Assembly: GCA_018241125.1 (NCBI GenBank) | Contig: JAFEEL010000036.1 | Location: 1-40,990, forward strand | Source of the DNA: Pseudomonadota bacterium | GTDB lineage: Bacteria; Pseudomonadota; Gammaproteobacteria; Xanthomonadales; Xanthomonadaceae | Length of the DNA stretch: 40,990 bases | Direction: 5' to 3' | Shown here: piece by piece, positions 33,209-40,890 of the stretch | How positions within the stretch are numbered: position 1 is the first letter of the stretch | Layout of the letters: the number at the start of each line of letters is the position of its first letter | Program-made: the position numbers and the translations under genes | The notes under the pieces: generated by a model | The model's input: the letters and a program-made list of their open reading frames with translations, nothing else | What the model was told of the DNA's origin: nothing | Databases searched by the model: none

Positions 33209-34918
33209 CTACTCCGACAGCGTGCGCAAGTGCGGGCCGGCGCGCTCGGATGCCAGCAACGCCAGCCACGTCTGCGCGCCGACCACACCGTCGTCGTGCA
33301 AGCCGAAATCGCGCTGACGCGCACGTACCGCGTCGATCAACGCTGCGTCGTAGGGGCTGCCGCTGGCGCCGGCGATGTGCAGGTGTGTGCGCAACCAGTC
33401 CACGCCCGTGCCGCGGTCGCCGCGATGGATCGGCAACTGCAGGCCATCCGGGCCGCGGCCGATCATCGCAAACCCATCAGTCGCCGCTTCCAGTGCGGCG
33501 CGGCGCACGACCAGCGGCTTTCCATCCAGTTGCAGCTCGGCGCGGGTAGCGCCCAGCCCGAGCAGCACCGCCCACGCCGAGTGCGGGCCGGCACGCACGC
33601 GCAACAGCAAGGGGCGATCGAACTGCGCGAGCAGGCTCAGCGATTGCTTGCCACTGGCGCAAAACCATCCGGACGATTGCGCAATCGGGCAACTGGCCGA
33701 CCGCGCGCCGGCATCCATCGGCAACGACCACCGGCGCAGCAGTTCGCGCCACGCCGGCGCGGAGTCACCGCTGCTGGCGGCGATGGCGTGCGCGAAGGCA
33801 TTGCCATCGACTACCGACGCGGGCGTATCAGCCAGACCTGGCGACGTGCCCGATCGGGCGGTGGTCGGCGCGGCGGGAGTGCGTGTCGCCGACGGCGACG
33901 GCTCGTTCGCGAGCGGTGCCGACGCGGTGCTCTGCGGATGCGTGCTTTGCGGATGGGTGCTCGCAGCGGGGTGCGCAGCGGACTGGCGCGGTGCGCTTTC
34001 CCAACCGCGCACGATCAGGCCGATACCGATCGCCAGCGCCGCCACCGCGGCGATGGCCAGCGCCAACTGCGCGCGAGCCCGCGAGCGCCGCGGGATCGAC
34101 GCGCGCGGCGCCAGCACTTCGCGCGCGGCCGCGTCCAGCAAGTCGGCGTCGATGCCATGGTGGCTGCGTGCATAGCCGGCCAGCAAAGCGCGATCGGCGA
34201 TGGTGTTGAGCAGGCGTGGGATGCCGCCGGCGTGGCGATGCAGCGCCTTCACCGCGGCCGGAGCGAACGGGAAGGTGGCGCCGCCGGCAACCGCCCAGCG
34301 ATGCCGCAGGTACGCTTCGGATTCGCGTTCGTCCAGCGGTTGCAGGTGATAGCGGGCGGTGATGCGTTGCGCGAGCTGGCGCAGTTCCGGGCGCGCCAGC
34401 TTGTCGCGCAGTTCGGGCTGGCCCAGCAGAATGATCTGCAACAGTTTTTGCGTGGCGGTTTCCAGGTTGGTCAACAGCCGCACTTGTTCGAGCGCCTGTG
34501 CCGACAGGTTCTGCGCCTCGTCCACGATCAGCACCACCCGCAGTCCGGCCGCGTGCGCGGCCAGCAGATGGGCATTGAGCGCATCCACCAGCGCCTTGAG
34601 GCTGCCGCGACGGCCGTCGAGGTCGAGGTGCAGTTCCTCGCAGATCGTCTCCAGCAGTTCCACTGGCGACAGCAACGGATTGAGCACCAGCGCGGCGCGC
34701 GCGTTGTCCGGCAGTTGTTCCAGCAGCAGCCGGCTGAGGGTGGTCTTGCCGGTGCCCACTTCGCCGGTGAGCTGCACGAATCCGCCGCCGCCGCCCTGCC
34801 CGATCCCGAACAACAGGTGCGCGAGCGCGTCGCGATGGCGCTCGGAAAGGAACACGAAGCGCGGATCGGGCGTGATCGAAAACGGACTCTCGCGCAGGCC
34901 GAAAAAATCCAGATACAT
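33209..34918 (-). CDS. gspA: GspA/ExeA-type AAA ATPase with peptidoglycan-binding domain
   Basis: A 569-residue protein. The N-terminal AAA ATPase has Walker A GEVGTGKTT at 52-60 and Walker B VVLIVDE at 128-134. A transmembrane helix follows (about 283-303), then a Ser/Thr/Pro-rich linker with a THPQS duplication. The C-terminal region (about 500-560, with DRGTGVDWLRTHL and LIDAVRARQRDFGLHDDGVVG) resembles a peptidoglycan-binding domain. GspA uses ATP and wall binding to open the peptidoglycan for the secretin, together with GspB. The ATG gives MYLDFFGLRESPFSITPDP, the usual ExeA start. Probably one operon with gspB. Confidence 0.93.
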   Translation of the reverse strand: MYLDFFGLRESPFSITPDPRFVFLSERHRDALAHLLFGIGQGGGGGFVQLTGEVGTGKTTLSRLLLEQLPDNARAALVLNPLLSPVELLETICEELHLDLDGRRGSLKALVDALNAHLLAAHAAGLRVVLIVDEAQNLSAQALEQVRLLTNLETATQKLLQIILLGQPELRDKLARPELRQLAQRITARYHLQPLDERESEAYLRHRWAVAGGATFPFAPAAVKALHRHAGGIPRLLNTIADRALLAGYARSHHGIDADLLDAAAREVLAPRASIPRRSRARAQLALAIAAVAALAIGIGLIVRGWESAPRQSAAHPAASTHPQSTHPQSTASAPLANEPSPSATRTPAAPTTARSGTSPGLADTPASVVDGNAFAHAIAASSGDSAPAWRELLRRWSLPMDAGARSASCPIAQSSGWFCASGKQSLSLLAQFDRPLLLRVRAGPHSAWAVLLGLGATRAELQLDGKPLVVRRAALEAATDGFAMIGRGPDGLQLPIHRGDRGTGVDWLRTHLHIAGASGSPYDAALIDAVRARQRDFGLHDDGVVGAQTWLALLASERAGPHLRTLSE

Positions 34919-35195
34919 GGGCGGACGCAGGCCGGCGGGTGGCGGATGGCGGATGCGCAGTGTGACACTGGGCGTATGCCCAAGGGGAAAAAGCCATCGA
35001 TTCAGACGACGTTCACGGTTTGCACGCCCACCCCTTCCTGTTAGAGTTTAGTTAAGGCATACTGCGCACGACGTAGATGTACGGTGCGGTATGTTGCGCG
35101 AATCAGGGTAGCGATCGCGTGATGCTCCGGCCGCTGCGCCGCCCTCGCGGGCAGGCCCTCGTGGCTCCACAACTCACCTCATAGAGAGTCCAGAC
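34919..35195. other. Divergent intergenic region between gspA and the FadL gene
   Basis: It holds a small perfect palindrome, CAGTGT-G-ACACTG (34958-34970), just upstream of gspA, which could be an operator. An AT-rich stretch (about 35040-35060, containing GTTTAGTTAAGGCATACT) is a candidate promoter region for the porin gene. A 22-codon open frame at 34976-35044 has no ribosome binding site and I do not call it a gene. Confidence 0.45.
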
Positions 35196-36515
35196 ATGCG
35201 CAAATCCAACATGACGGTTTCCACGCTGGCTATCGCCGTCGTGGCCGCGCTGGCCTGCAGCCAGGCCATGGCCAGCGGCTTCCAGATCCGCGAGGACAGC
35301 ATTCAGGCGACCAGCCGCGCTGCCGCAGGTGCCGGCTCCGACTGGGGCGACGCGGCGGTAGTTGCCAACAACCCGGCCGCGATGAGCTTGTTCGACAAGA
35401 CCACGGTGCAGACCGACCTGACCGTGATCGACCTGAAGGGCACCTTCGCCGGCGGCGGCAACGACTTCCTGGGCCACCCGCTGACTGGCGGCAACGGCGG
35501 TGATGCCGGCGACACCGCCCCGGTGCCGGCTTTCCATGCCATCTTGCCGTTCGGCAACGGGTTCACCCTTGGCGCTTCGCTGACCGCGCCGTTCGGCCTG
35601 AAGACGCAGTACGAGCCGGGTTGGGTGGGTCGCTATCAGGCGTTGAAGTCGGACGTGAAGACGGTCGATTTCACCCTGGCCGGCGCTTACAAGTTCAGTG
35701 ACATGTTCTCGGTCGGCGTGGGCCTGATCTACCAGCGCTTCGACGCCGAACTGACCAGTACCATCGATGGTGGCGCGATCCTCGCGGCCAAAGGCATGTT
35801 CCCGGTGTTCCAGCCGCAGTCTTCGGACTTCTTCGGCCGGATCAAGGGCAACGACAGCAGCTGGGGCTGGGACGTGGGTCTGCTGTTCCGTCCGACCGCC
35901 AACACCAACATCGGCCTGAACTACCGTTCGAAGATCAACCACAACATCAACGGTACCGCCTACTTCGGCCCCTCGGCCGCGCAGGGCTTCCTGTCTGCCG
36001 CCGGAGCCTTCACCAACGGGACTTCCGCGGTCACCCGCGTGGCCACGCCGAGCGTGCTCAACCTGAGCATTTCGCAGAAGGTCAGCGACACCTTCACGAT
36101 TTCCGGCAGCATCGAGCGCACCAACTGGAACTCGCTGAAGAACCTGGTGGTGGCGTTTGGCGATGCCACCCCGAACTCGGTGGAAACCTTCGACTGGAAG
36201 GCTTCGACCATGTTCGCGATCGGCTTCGACTGGCAGTTCGACCCGCACTGGACGCTGCGCGCCGGCTACAGCCACGACCAGACGCCGACCAACAACACTT
36301 GGCGCGACCCGCGTCTGCCCGACAACAACCGCAACCTGTACGCCATCGGTCTGGGCTGGCAGCCCAACGACAACGTGAGCTGGAACATCGGCTTCAGCCA
36401 CGTCGCCATCAACACCCCGACGGTGAACGACATGTCGGCGACCGGCTCGACCCTGCTCGGCAAGTACAGCGCCAACGCCAACTTGTTCGGCGTGTCGGCG
36501 GCGTTCCACTTCTGA
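35196..36515 (+). CDS. FadL-family outer membrane transport protein
   Basis: A 439-residue protein. The signal peptide is 1-26 (ending SQAMA, then SGFQIRE), and the mature part is full of aromatic, alternating beta strands (for example FTLAGAYKFSDMFSVGVGLIYQRF) that end on Phe (AAFHF), the usual outer-membrane insertion signal. Early residues (NNPAAMSLFDKTTVQ) match the FadL hatch, where asparagine-proline-alanine motifs are typical. FadL proteins let long-chain fatty acids and other hydrophobic molecules cross the outer membrane. The substrate here is unknown. A strong terminator follows. Confidence 0.93.
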   Translation: MRKSNMTVSTLAIAVVAALACSQAMASGFQIREDSIQATSRAAAGAGSDWGDAAVVANNPAAMSLFDKTTVQTDLTVIDLKGTFAGGGNDFLGHPLTGGNGGDAGDTAPVPAFHAILPFGNGFTLGASLTAPFGLKTQYEPGWVGRYQALKSDVKTVDFTLAGAYKFSDMFSVGVGLIYQRFDAELTSTIDGGAILAAKGMFPVFQPQSSDFFGRIKGNDSSWGWDVGLLFRPTANTNIGLNYRSKINHNINGTAYFGPSAAQGFLSAAGAFTNGTSAVTRVATPSVLNLSISQKVSDTFTISGSIERTNWNSLKNLVVAFGDATPNSVETFDWKASTMFAIGFDWQFDPHWTLRAGYSHDQTPTNNTWRDPRLPDNNRNLYAIGLGWQPNDNVSWNIGFSHVAINTPTVNDMSATGSTLLGKYSANANLFGVSAAFHF

Positions 36516-36539
36516 TTGCAGCCGCTGCAAGCAACGCGA

Positions 36540-36569
36540 GAAACCCCGCCCAGGCGGGGTTTCTTTTTT
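36540..36569 (+). terminator. Rho-independent terminator after the FadL gene
   Basis: GAAACCCCGCC (36540-36550) and GGCGGGGTTTC (36553-36563) form a perfect stem. The innermost bases probably open to make the loop. It is followed directly by TTTTTT (36564-36569), and lies 25 bp after the stop codon. Confidence 0.95.
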
Positions 36570-36670
36570 GGGTTGCCCGAATGCGACCGACGTGGGCGTG
36601 GTCGACGCCGCGCAATTGCGCCATGATCGTCCCTGCGCGGCGGTTGCGCCGGTCATCGGGGGCAGGTCAC

Positions 36671-37285
36671 ATGCAATTGCACAGCCACAGTTTTGTCGAT
36701 GGGCAGCCCTTGAAGCCGGCGCTGGCGATGGGCGCACTGGAGGGCCTCGGCGGCAACCGCAATCCGCAGCTGGCTTGGAACGACGTTCCGGCGGGCACGC
36801 AATCGTTCGCGCTGCTGTGCATCGACCCGGACGTGCCGACGGTCGCTGAGATGGTCGGCAAGCCGGGCGTGGAAATCCCGATCGAGCAGCCGCGCTGCGA
36901 GTTCGCGCACTGGGTGATGGCCGATATCCCGGCCGATGTGCGCGGTTTCGCCGAAGGCGCGTGGAGCGATGGGGTGACGGCCGGTGGCAAGCGCGATCCG
37001 CACGGACCGCACGCGGCGCGTCACGGGCTGAACGACTACACGGCGTGGTTTGCCGGTGATGCGACGATGGGCGGCGACTGGCGCGGCTACGACGGCCCGT
37101 ATCCGCCGGGGAATGATTTGCGCCTGCACCATTATTTTTTCCGCCTGTACGCGCTGGACGTGGCGCATCTGGACTTGCCCGCGCGCTTCACCGCCGCCGA
37201 TCTGCGCACGGCGATGGTGGGGCATGTGTTGGCGGAAGCGGCGATCTGCGGGACGTACAGCCTGCATCCGCGCCAGCATGCGTGA
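36671..37285 (+). CDS. PEBP / YbhB-YbcL family (Raf-kinase-inhibitor-like) protein
   Basis: A 204-residue protein with the PEBP ligand pocket motifs: DPDVP near residue 55, CEFAHWVMADIP in the middle and GPYPPGNDLRLHHYFFRLYALD later. Bacterial members are small cytoplasmic or periplasmic proteins with an anion-binding site and unclear roles. No signal peptide is visible at the chosen ATG (MQLHSHSFVDG). The open frame continues upstream through the terminator and is not used. It carries a 25-residue loop (EMVGKPGVEIPIEQP) longer than in E. coli YbhB. Confidence 0.87.
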   Translation: MQLHSHSFVDGQPLKPALAMGALEGLGGNRNPQLAWNDVPAGTQSFALLCIDPDVPTVAEMVGKPGVEIPIEQPRCEFAHWVMADIPADVRGFAEGAWSDGVTAGGKRDPHGPHAARHGLNDYTAWFAGDATMGGDWRGYDGPYPPGNDLRLHHYFFRLYALDVAHLDLPARFTAADLRTAMVGHVLAEAAICGTYSLHPRQHA

Positions 37286-37310
37286 GAGCGACGCAGTCAG
37301 CGATGGGAGC

Positions 37311-37607
37311 GGCTTCTGTGGGAGCGGCTTGACCAGCCTTCGGCTGTTGAAAAGCCAGCCGCGATCAGGATTCAATCGGGCCTGGAAGGCCCTCCCACAA
37401 AAGCTTGGGTGCGGTAGCGGTGGCTTCTGTGGGAGCGGCTTGACCAGCCTTCGGCTGTTGAAAAGCCAGCCGCGATCAGGATTCAATCGGGCCTGGAAGG
37501 CCCTCCCACAAAAGCCTGAGTGCGGTAGCGGTGGCTTCTGTGGGAGCGGCTTGCAGCCGCGATCTAGACTCAATCGGACCGGGACGGCCCCCCCACAAAA
37601 GCTTGGG
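37311..37607. repeat. 111-bp tandem repeat, two full copies and a shortened third
   Basis: Copies start at 37311, 37422 and 37533. Each begins GGCTTCTGTGGGAGCGGCTTG and ends near CTCCCACAAAAGC, so the ends form an inverted pair (GTGGGAG and CTCCCAC). Copies 1 and 2 are nearly identical. The third lacks the internal CAGCCTTCGGCTG hairpin. They fill most of 37290-37672. No gene is visible there. Confidence 0.92.
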
Positions 37608-37672
37608 CGCTTCCGAGTTCGGGTCTGGAAATCCCTCCCGCACGCGCCGGAAGGCGTTCGGTCTGGGCGGCC

Positions 37673-37876
37673 ATGAACACGACGTGGCTGCTGCTGGGGC
37701 TGGTGTTCAGCTCGGTGGGTTTTGGCTACTTACTGTACGGCAAGAAGCAGGCGCGGCCGCTGCCGATGCTGTGCGGCATCGGCTTGATGGTTTATCCGTA
37801 CTTCATCGACAACGTCTGGGTGATGCTCGCCCTTGGTGTCGGGCTGATGGCGGTGCCGTACTTCCTGCGGCGCTGA
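37673..37876 (+). CDS. Small two-helix membrane protein
   Basis: A 67-residue protein that is almost wholly hydrophobic. One helix is at about 4-22 (LLLGLVFSSVGFGYLLYG). A Lys/Arg-containing loop (KKQARPLP) follows, then one or two further helices (MLCGIGLMVYPYFIDNVWVMLALGVGLMAVPYFL, given here only as a span from residue 32 to 65). The pattern GFGYLLYGKK and MVYPYF is that of small conserved inner-membrane proteins sometimes annotated as amino acid transport proteins; the function is not known. No strong ribosome binding site is seen. Confidence 0.72.
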   Translation: MNTTWLLLGLVFSSVGFGYLLYGKKQARPLPMLCGIGLMVYPYFIDNVWVMLALGVGLMAVPYFLRR

Positions 37877-37949
37877 GGGTGGTACTGCCGATCGCCGGCA
37901 GATGCGACAATCCGCGCCATTCCCTCGCCCCCACTTGCCAAGAATCCGC

Positions 37950-38795
37950 ATGGACCTGTTGCAGATCCTCATCCTCGCCATCGTCCAGGGGGCCGCCGAG
38001 TTGTTGCCGGTCTCCAGCTCGGCCCACGTCATCGTCGCCGAAAAACTGATGGGTCTGGACCCGACCTCGCCGCAGGCCACATTCCTGCTGATCATGCTGC
38101 ACACCGGCACGATGTTCGCGGTGATCGTCTACTTCTGGAAGGCGTGGCGCGAAACCTATTTTTCCTCGTTCAAGGCATTCTGGACGCAGGCGCAGGCGAT
38201 CGTGCTGGCCACCGCCGCCACCGGCATCGTGGGGCTGGCGTTGCAGGCGCTGATCAAGCGCGTGTTCTGGCATGACGCGCCGGAGTTCGAGATCGAACAC
38301 CTGTTCGGCAATGCGCGGCTGATGGCCGGGGCGCTGGCTGCGGCGGGGGTGCTGATCCTGGTCTCCTCGCGGGTTCGCGAGGGGACGACCGACGGCCTGT
38401 CGCCGCGCAGCGCGCTGTGGATCGGCGCGGTGCAGGGGTTGTGCCTGCCGTTCCGCGGGTTTTCGCGTTCGGGCGCGACGATTTCCACCGGCATGATGTT
38501 GGGGCTGACGCGCCGGCGCGCCGAGGAGTTCAGCTTCGTGCTGGCGGTGGTGCTCACGCCGGTGGTGATCGCCAAGGAGGGCTGGCGCTTGTACAAGGCG
38601 CACACGCTGGCCAGCGTGGTGAAGACCGAAGGGCTGCTGCACCTGTTCACGCCCAGCCTGCTGGGCATGGTGTTCAGTTTCCTCGCTGGCCTGCTGGCGC
38701 TGCGCTGGCTGTCGCACTGGCTGGAACACGGCCGCTGGTACTTCTTCGGCGGCTACTGCCTGCTGGCGGCCGGGGTGGTGCTGTGGGTGGGTTGA
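37950..38795 (+). CDS. Undecaprenyl-diphosphatase family (UppP/BacA-like), divergent
   Basis: A 281-residue polytopic membrane protein. The first active-site motif reads QGAAELLPVSSSAH, where canonical UppP has an E-G-x-T-E-F-L-P-I-S-S-T-G-H type sequence. The second reads LPFRGFSRSGATIS, where canonical has PG(T/F)SRSGAT. The key Glu, Ser-Ser-His and SRSGAT residues are present, but the Thr and the Pro before Gly are changed. UppP recycles the lipid carrier for wall precursors. This looks like a divergent or second-type member. The start at ATG 37950 fits the first helix (MDLLQILILAIVQG). Confidence 0.8.
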   Translation: MDLLQILILAIVQGAAELLPVSSSAHVIVAEKLMGLDPTSPQATFLLIMLHTGTMFAVIVYFWKAWRETYFSSFKAFWTQAQAIVLATAATGIVGLALQALIKRVFWHDAPEFEIEHLFGNARLMAGALAAAGVLILVSSRVREGTTDGLSPRSALWIGAVQGLCLPFRGFSRSGATISTGMMLGLTRRRAEEFSFVLAVVLTPVVIAKEGWRLYKAHTLASVVKTEGLLHLFTPSLLGMVFSFLAGLLALRWLSHWLEHGRWYFFGGYCLLAAGVVLWVG

Positions 38796-38811
38796 TGGGG
38801 TGATCGTCAAT

Positions 38812-38828
38812 TGCACCAATGCGGTGCT
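38812..38828 (+). promoter_or_regulatory. NtrC-binding site upstream of glnA
   Basis: TGCACC-AATGC-GGTGCT matches the TGCACC-N5-GGTGCA consensus at all but the last base, and closely resembles the strong site upstream of enterobacterial glnA. It lies about 110 bp upstream of the sigma-54 promoter, a usual distance for an enhancer. Confidence 0.85.
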
Positions 38829-38923
38829 TTCTGCTCGCGACATCGCATCATAACGGTGCGATTTTGCACGACGCTTCTCCAAAATAGAGCGAAAAAACAA
38901 TAACATAAGCCAGGTCATCGATA

Positions 38924-38939
38924 TGGCACGGCACTTGCT
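38924..38939 (+). promoter_or_regulatory. Sigma-54 (RpoN) promoter of glnA
   Basis: TGGCACGGCACTTGCT has the invariant GG (-24) and GC (-12) dinucleotides with exactly 10 bp between them. It lies 37 bp upstream of the glnA start. With the NtrC site at 38812 it implies nitrogen-limited induction of glutamine synthetase. Confidence 0.92.
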
Positions 38940-38975
38940 GGAGGGAAGTATCCCCAACCCCAGGAGTGCGCCAGG

Positions 38976-40385
38976 ATGTCGTTCGAGACCGTACAGAAGC
39001 TGATCAAGGACCACGCCATCGAGTGGGTGGACCTGCGCTTTGCCGACATGCGCGGCGTGCAGCACCATGTCACTTTCCCGGTCAGCATCGTGGATGCGGC
39101 GTTGTTCGAGGACGGCCGCATGTTCGACGGCTCCTCGATCTCCGGCTGGCGCGGCATCAACGAGTCCGACATGGTGCTGCTGCCGGACGCCGAGTCGGCG
39201 GTGGTCGACCCGTTCGTGGCCGACCCGACCTTGATCCTGGTGTGCGACGTGCTCGACCCGGTGACCATGCAGGCCTACTCGCGCTGCCCGCGCTCGCTGG
39301 CCAAGCGCGCCGAGGCCTACGTCAAGGCCAGCGGCGTGGCCGAGCAGGCGTTCTTCGGCCCCGAGCCCGAGTTCTTCATCTTCGACTCGGTGCGCTGGGC
39401 CAACGACATGGGCCACACCTTCTACGAGATCGAATCCGACGAGGCGCACTGGAACTCGAAGAAGGAATACGAGGGCGGCAACAGCGGCTATCGCCCGGGC
39501 CTGAAGGGCGGTTATTTCCCGGTCGCCCCGACCGATTCCCTGCACGACTTGCGCGCCGAGATGTGCAAGGCGCTCACCGCTGCCGGCATCGAGGTCGAGG
39601 TGCACCACCACGAAGTCGCCAACGCCGGCCAGTGCGAGATCGGCACCAAGTTCAACTCGCTGGTGAAAAAGGCCGACGAGTTGCTGACCATGAAGTACAT
39701 CATCAAGAACGTCGCCTTCCGCAACGGCAAGACCGCGACTTTCATGCCCAAGCCCATCGTTGGCGACAACGGCAGCGGCATGCACGTGCACCAGTCGCTG
39801 GCCAAGGGCGGCGTGAACCTGTTCACTGGCGACGGCTACGGTGGCCTGTCGCAGGTGGCGTTGTGGTACATCGGCGGCATCTTCAAGCACGCCCGCGCGA
39901 TCAACGCCTTCGCCAACTCGACGACCAACTCCTACAAGCGTTTGGTGCCGGGCTTCGAGGCGCCGGTGATGCTGGCCTACTCGGCGCGCAATCGTTCGGC
40001 GAGCTGCCGCATCCCGTTCGTGGCCAACCCCAAGGCGCGGCGCATCGAAGTGCGCTTCCCCGACCCGATGAACTCGGGCTATCTGATTTTTGCCGCGTTG
40101 CTGATGGCCGGCCTCGACGGCATCAAGAACCGCATCGACCCGGGCGCGCCGATGGACAAGGACCTGTACGACCTGCCGCCGGAAGAAGAGAAGAACATCC
40201 CCAAGGTCTGCCATTCGCTGGATCAGGCACTGGAAGCGCTCGACGCCGACCGCGAGTTCCTCAAGGCCGGCGGGGTGTTCACCGACGACTTCATCGACAG
40301 CTACATCGAGCTGAAGATGGGCGAGGTGACCAAGTTCCGCGCGGCCACGCATCCGCTTGAGTTCTCGATGTACTACGGCATTTGA
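38976..40385 (+). CDS. glnA: Glutamine synthetase, type I
   Basis: A 469-residue GS-I enzyme with the usual motifs: FDGSSISGW (50-58), the metal/glutamate region [12 protein letters not shown] (127-136), ATP-binding [17 protein letters not shown] (259-275) and NRSASCRIP (339-347). The regulatory tyrosine is Y398 in KDLYDLP, adenylylated by GlnE in nitrogen excess. It makes glutamine from glutamate and ammonia in the cytoplasm as a dodecamer. AGGAG sits about 10 bases before the ATG. Its C-terminal codons (LEFSMYYGI and stop) are repeated in the same frame 153 bp downstream. Confidence 0.98.
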   Translation: MSFETVQKLIKDHAIEWVDLRFADMRGVQHHVTFPVSIVDAALFEDGRMFDGSSISGWRGINESDMVLLPDAESAVVDPFVADPTLILVCDVLDPVTMQAYSRCPRSLAKRAEAYVKASGVAEQAFFGPEPEFFIFDSVRWANDMGHTFYEIESDEAHWNSKKEYEGGNSGYRPGLKGGYFPVAPTDSLHDLRAEMCKALTAAGIEVEVHHHEVANAGQCEIGTKFNSLVKKADELLTMKYIIKNVAFRNGKTATFMPKPIVGDNGSGMHVHQSLAKGGVNLFTGDGYGGLSQVALWYIGGIFKHARAINAFANSTTNSYKRLVPGFEAPVMLAYSARNRSASCRIPFVANPKARRIEVRFPDPMNSGYLIFAALLMAGLDGIKNRIDPGAPMDKDLYDLPPEEEKNIPKVCHSLDQALEALDADREFLKAGGVFTDDFIDSYIELKMGEVTKFRAATHPLEFSMYYGI

Positions 40386-40505
40386 TGCGTGCGTGAACTG
40401 GTGGGTTATCGATCTTCGGATCGGCGGATGCCCGGCCCGGCCTCGCGGCCGGGCGCTCGCCGGGTCGGAATGCGCTTCAACGCATTCCGACAAGTCCCGG
40501 CTCGC
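40386..40505. other. Palindrome-rich spacer between two copies of the glnA 3' end
   Basis: There are two perfect inverted repeats: GCCCGGCC (40430-40437) with GGCCGGGC (40447-40454), and GTCGGAATGCG (40464-40474) with CGCATTCCGAC (40481-40491, loop CTTCAA). Neither has a T-run. The whole segment has no stop codon in the glnA frame. It could be a REP-like element or the glnA transcript end. Confidence 0.7.
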
Positions 40506-40538
40506 CCGCTTGAGTTCTCCATGTACTACGGCATTTGA
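40506..40538 (+). repeat. Near-exact copy of the last 33 bp of glnA
   Basis: It matches 40353-40385 at 32 of 33 positions (one G-to-C change), including the stop codon. The spacing is 153 bp, a multiple of three, so it is in the glnA frame. Confidence 0.95.
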
Positions 40539-40650
40539 GGGGCAGGGAGCAGGGAGCAGGGAGCAGGGAAGCGGGGGCAGGGAAGCGGGGGCAGGGAGCA
40601 GGGAGCAGTGAGCAGGGAGCAGTGAGCGGGAAGCCGTGAGCGGTGACGGG
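40539..40650. repeat. G-rich heptamer-type low-complexity repeat
   Basis: Imperfect tandem units of GGGAGCA, GGGAAGC and AGTGAGC type fill this stretch. It is comparable in style to the 7-bp array at 165-234 but with another unit. Non-coding. Confidence 0.85.
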
Positions 40651-40674
40651 GCTCGGCGCAGCCCTCCCCGCACC

Positions 40675-40758
40675 TGTCATCCCGAACGCAGTGAGGGATC
40701 TGTTGTTCGCTTTGACTGGCCGGGCACCAGCAGATCCTTCGCTGCGCTCAGGATGACA
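40675..40758. repeat. Dispersed element with 28-bp imperfect inverted ends
   Basis: The left arm 40675-40702 (TGTCATCC ... GGGATCTG) and right arm 40731-40758 (CAGATCCTTCGC ... GGATGACA) match in inverted orientation at 24 of 28 positions, with a 28-base centre. The arms resemble a repeat found between genes of many bacteria. Either arm could form a long hairpin. Confidence 0.85.
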
Positions 40759-40829
40759 GCATGCGGGAGCAGGCGAGCGGTGAGTGGTGGCCGGTGAGCG
40801 GGAAGCGGTGATCGGTCAGCAGTGATCTG

Positions 40830-40890
40830 AGCCCCTCTCCCATCGGAGGCGGTTGGCAACCTCCCTCCCCCGCTTGCGGGGGAGGGTTGG
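40830..40890. repeat. Dispersed hairpin repeat, third copy type
   Basis: A perfect inverted repeat, CTCCCCCGC (40865-40873) and GCGGGGGAG (40876-40884), is followed by GGTTGGGG and preceded by CCCCTCTCCC. This is the same arrangement (stem, then TTGGGGTG tail) as the elements at 12755-12795 and 21603-21668. The right end runs directly into the 20-bp tandem array. Confidence 0.7.

Noticed and set aside
32906-35044. Long plus-strand open frame opposite gspA/gspB (712 codons)
   Set aside because: It overlaps two recognised genes on the other strand and shows no family motifs.
34976-35044. 22-codon open frame upstream of the FadL gene
   Set aside because: There is no ribosome binding site and no recognisable similarity. 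It is likely a chance frame in the divergent promoter region.
36671-37285. Extended PEBP-family protein starting before the terminator
   Set aside because: The longer frame runs through the strong FadL terminator, and its extra N-terminal residues show no conservation pattern.
38851-38864. Second NtrC site before glnA (GTGCGATTTTGCAC)
   Set aside because: It is palindromic at the outer four bases, but the half-sites are reversed relative to TGCACC-N5-GGTGCA, so it does not fit the consensus.
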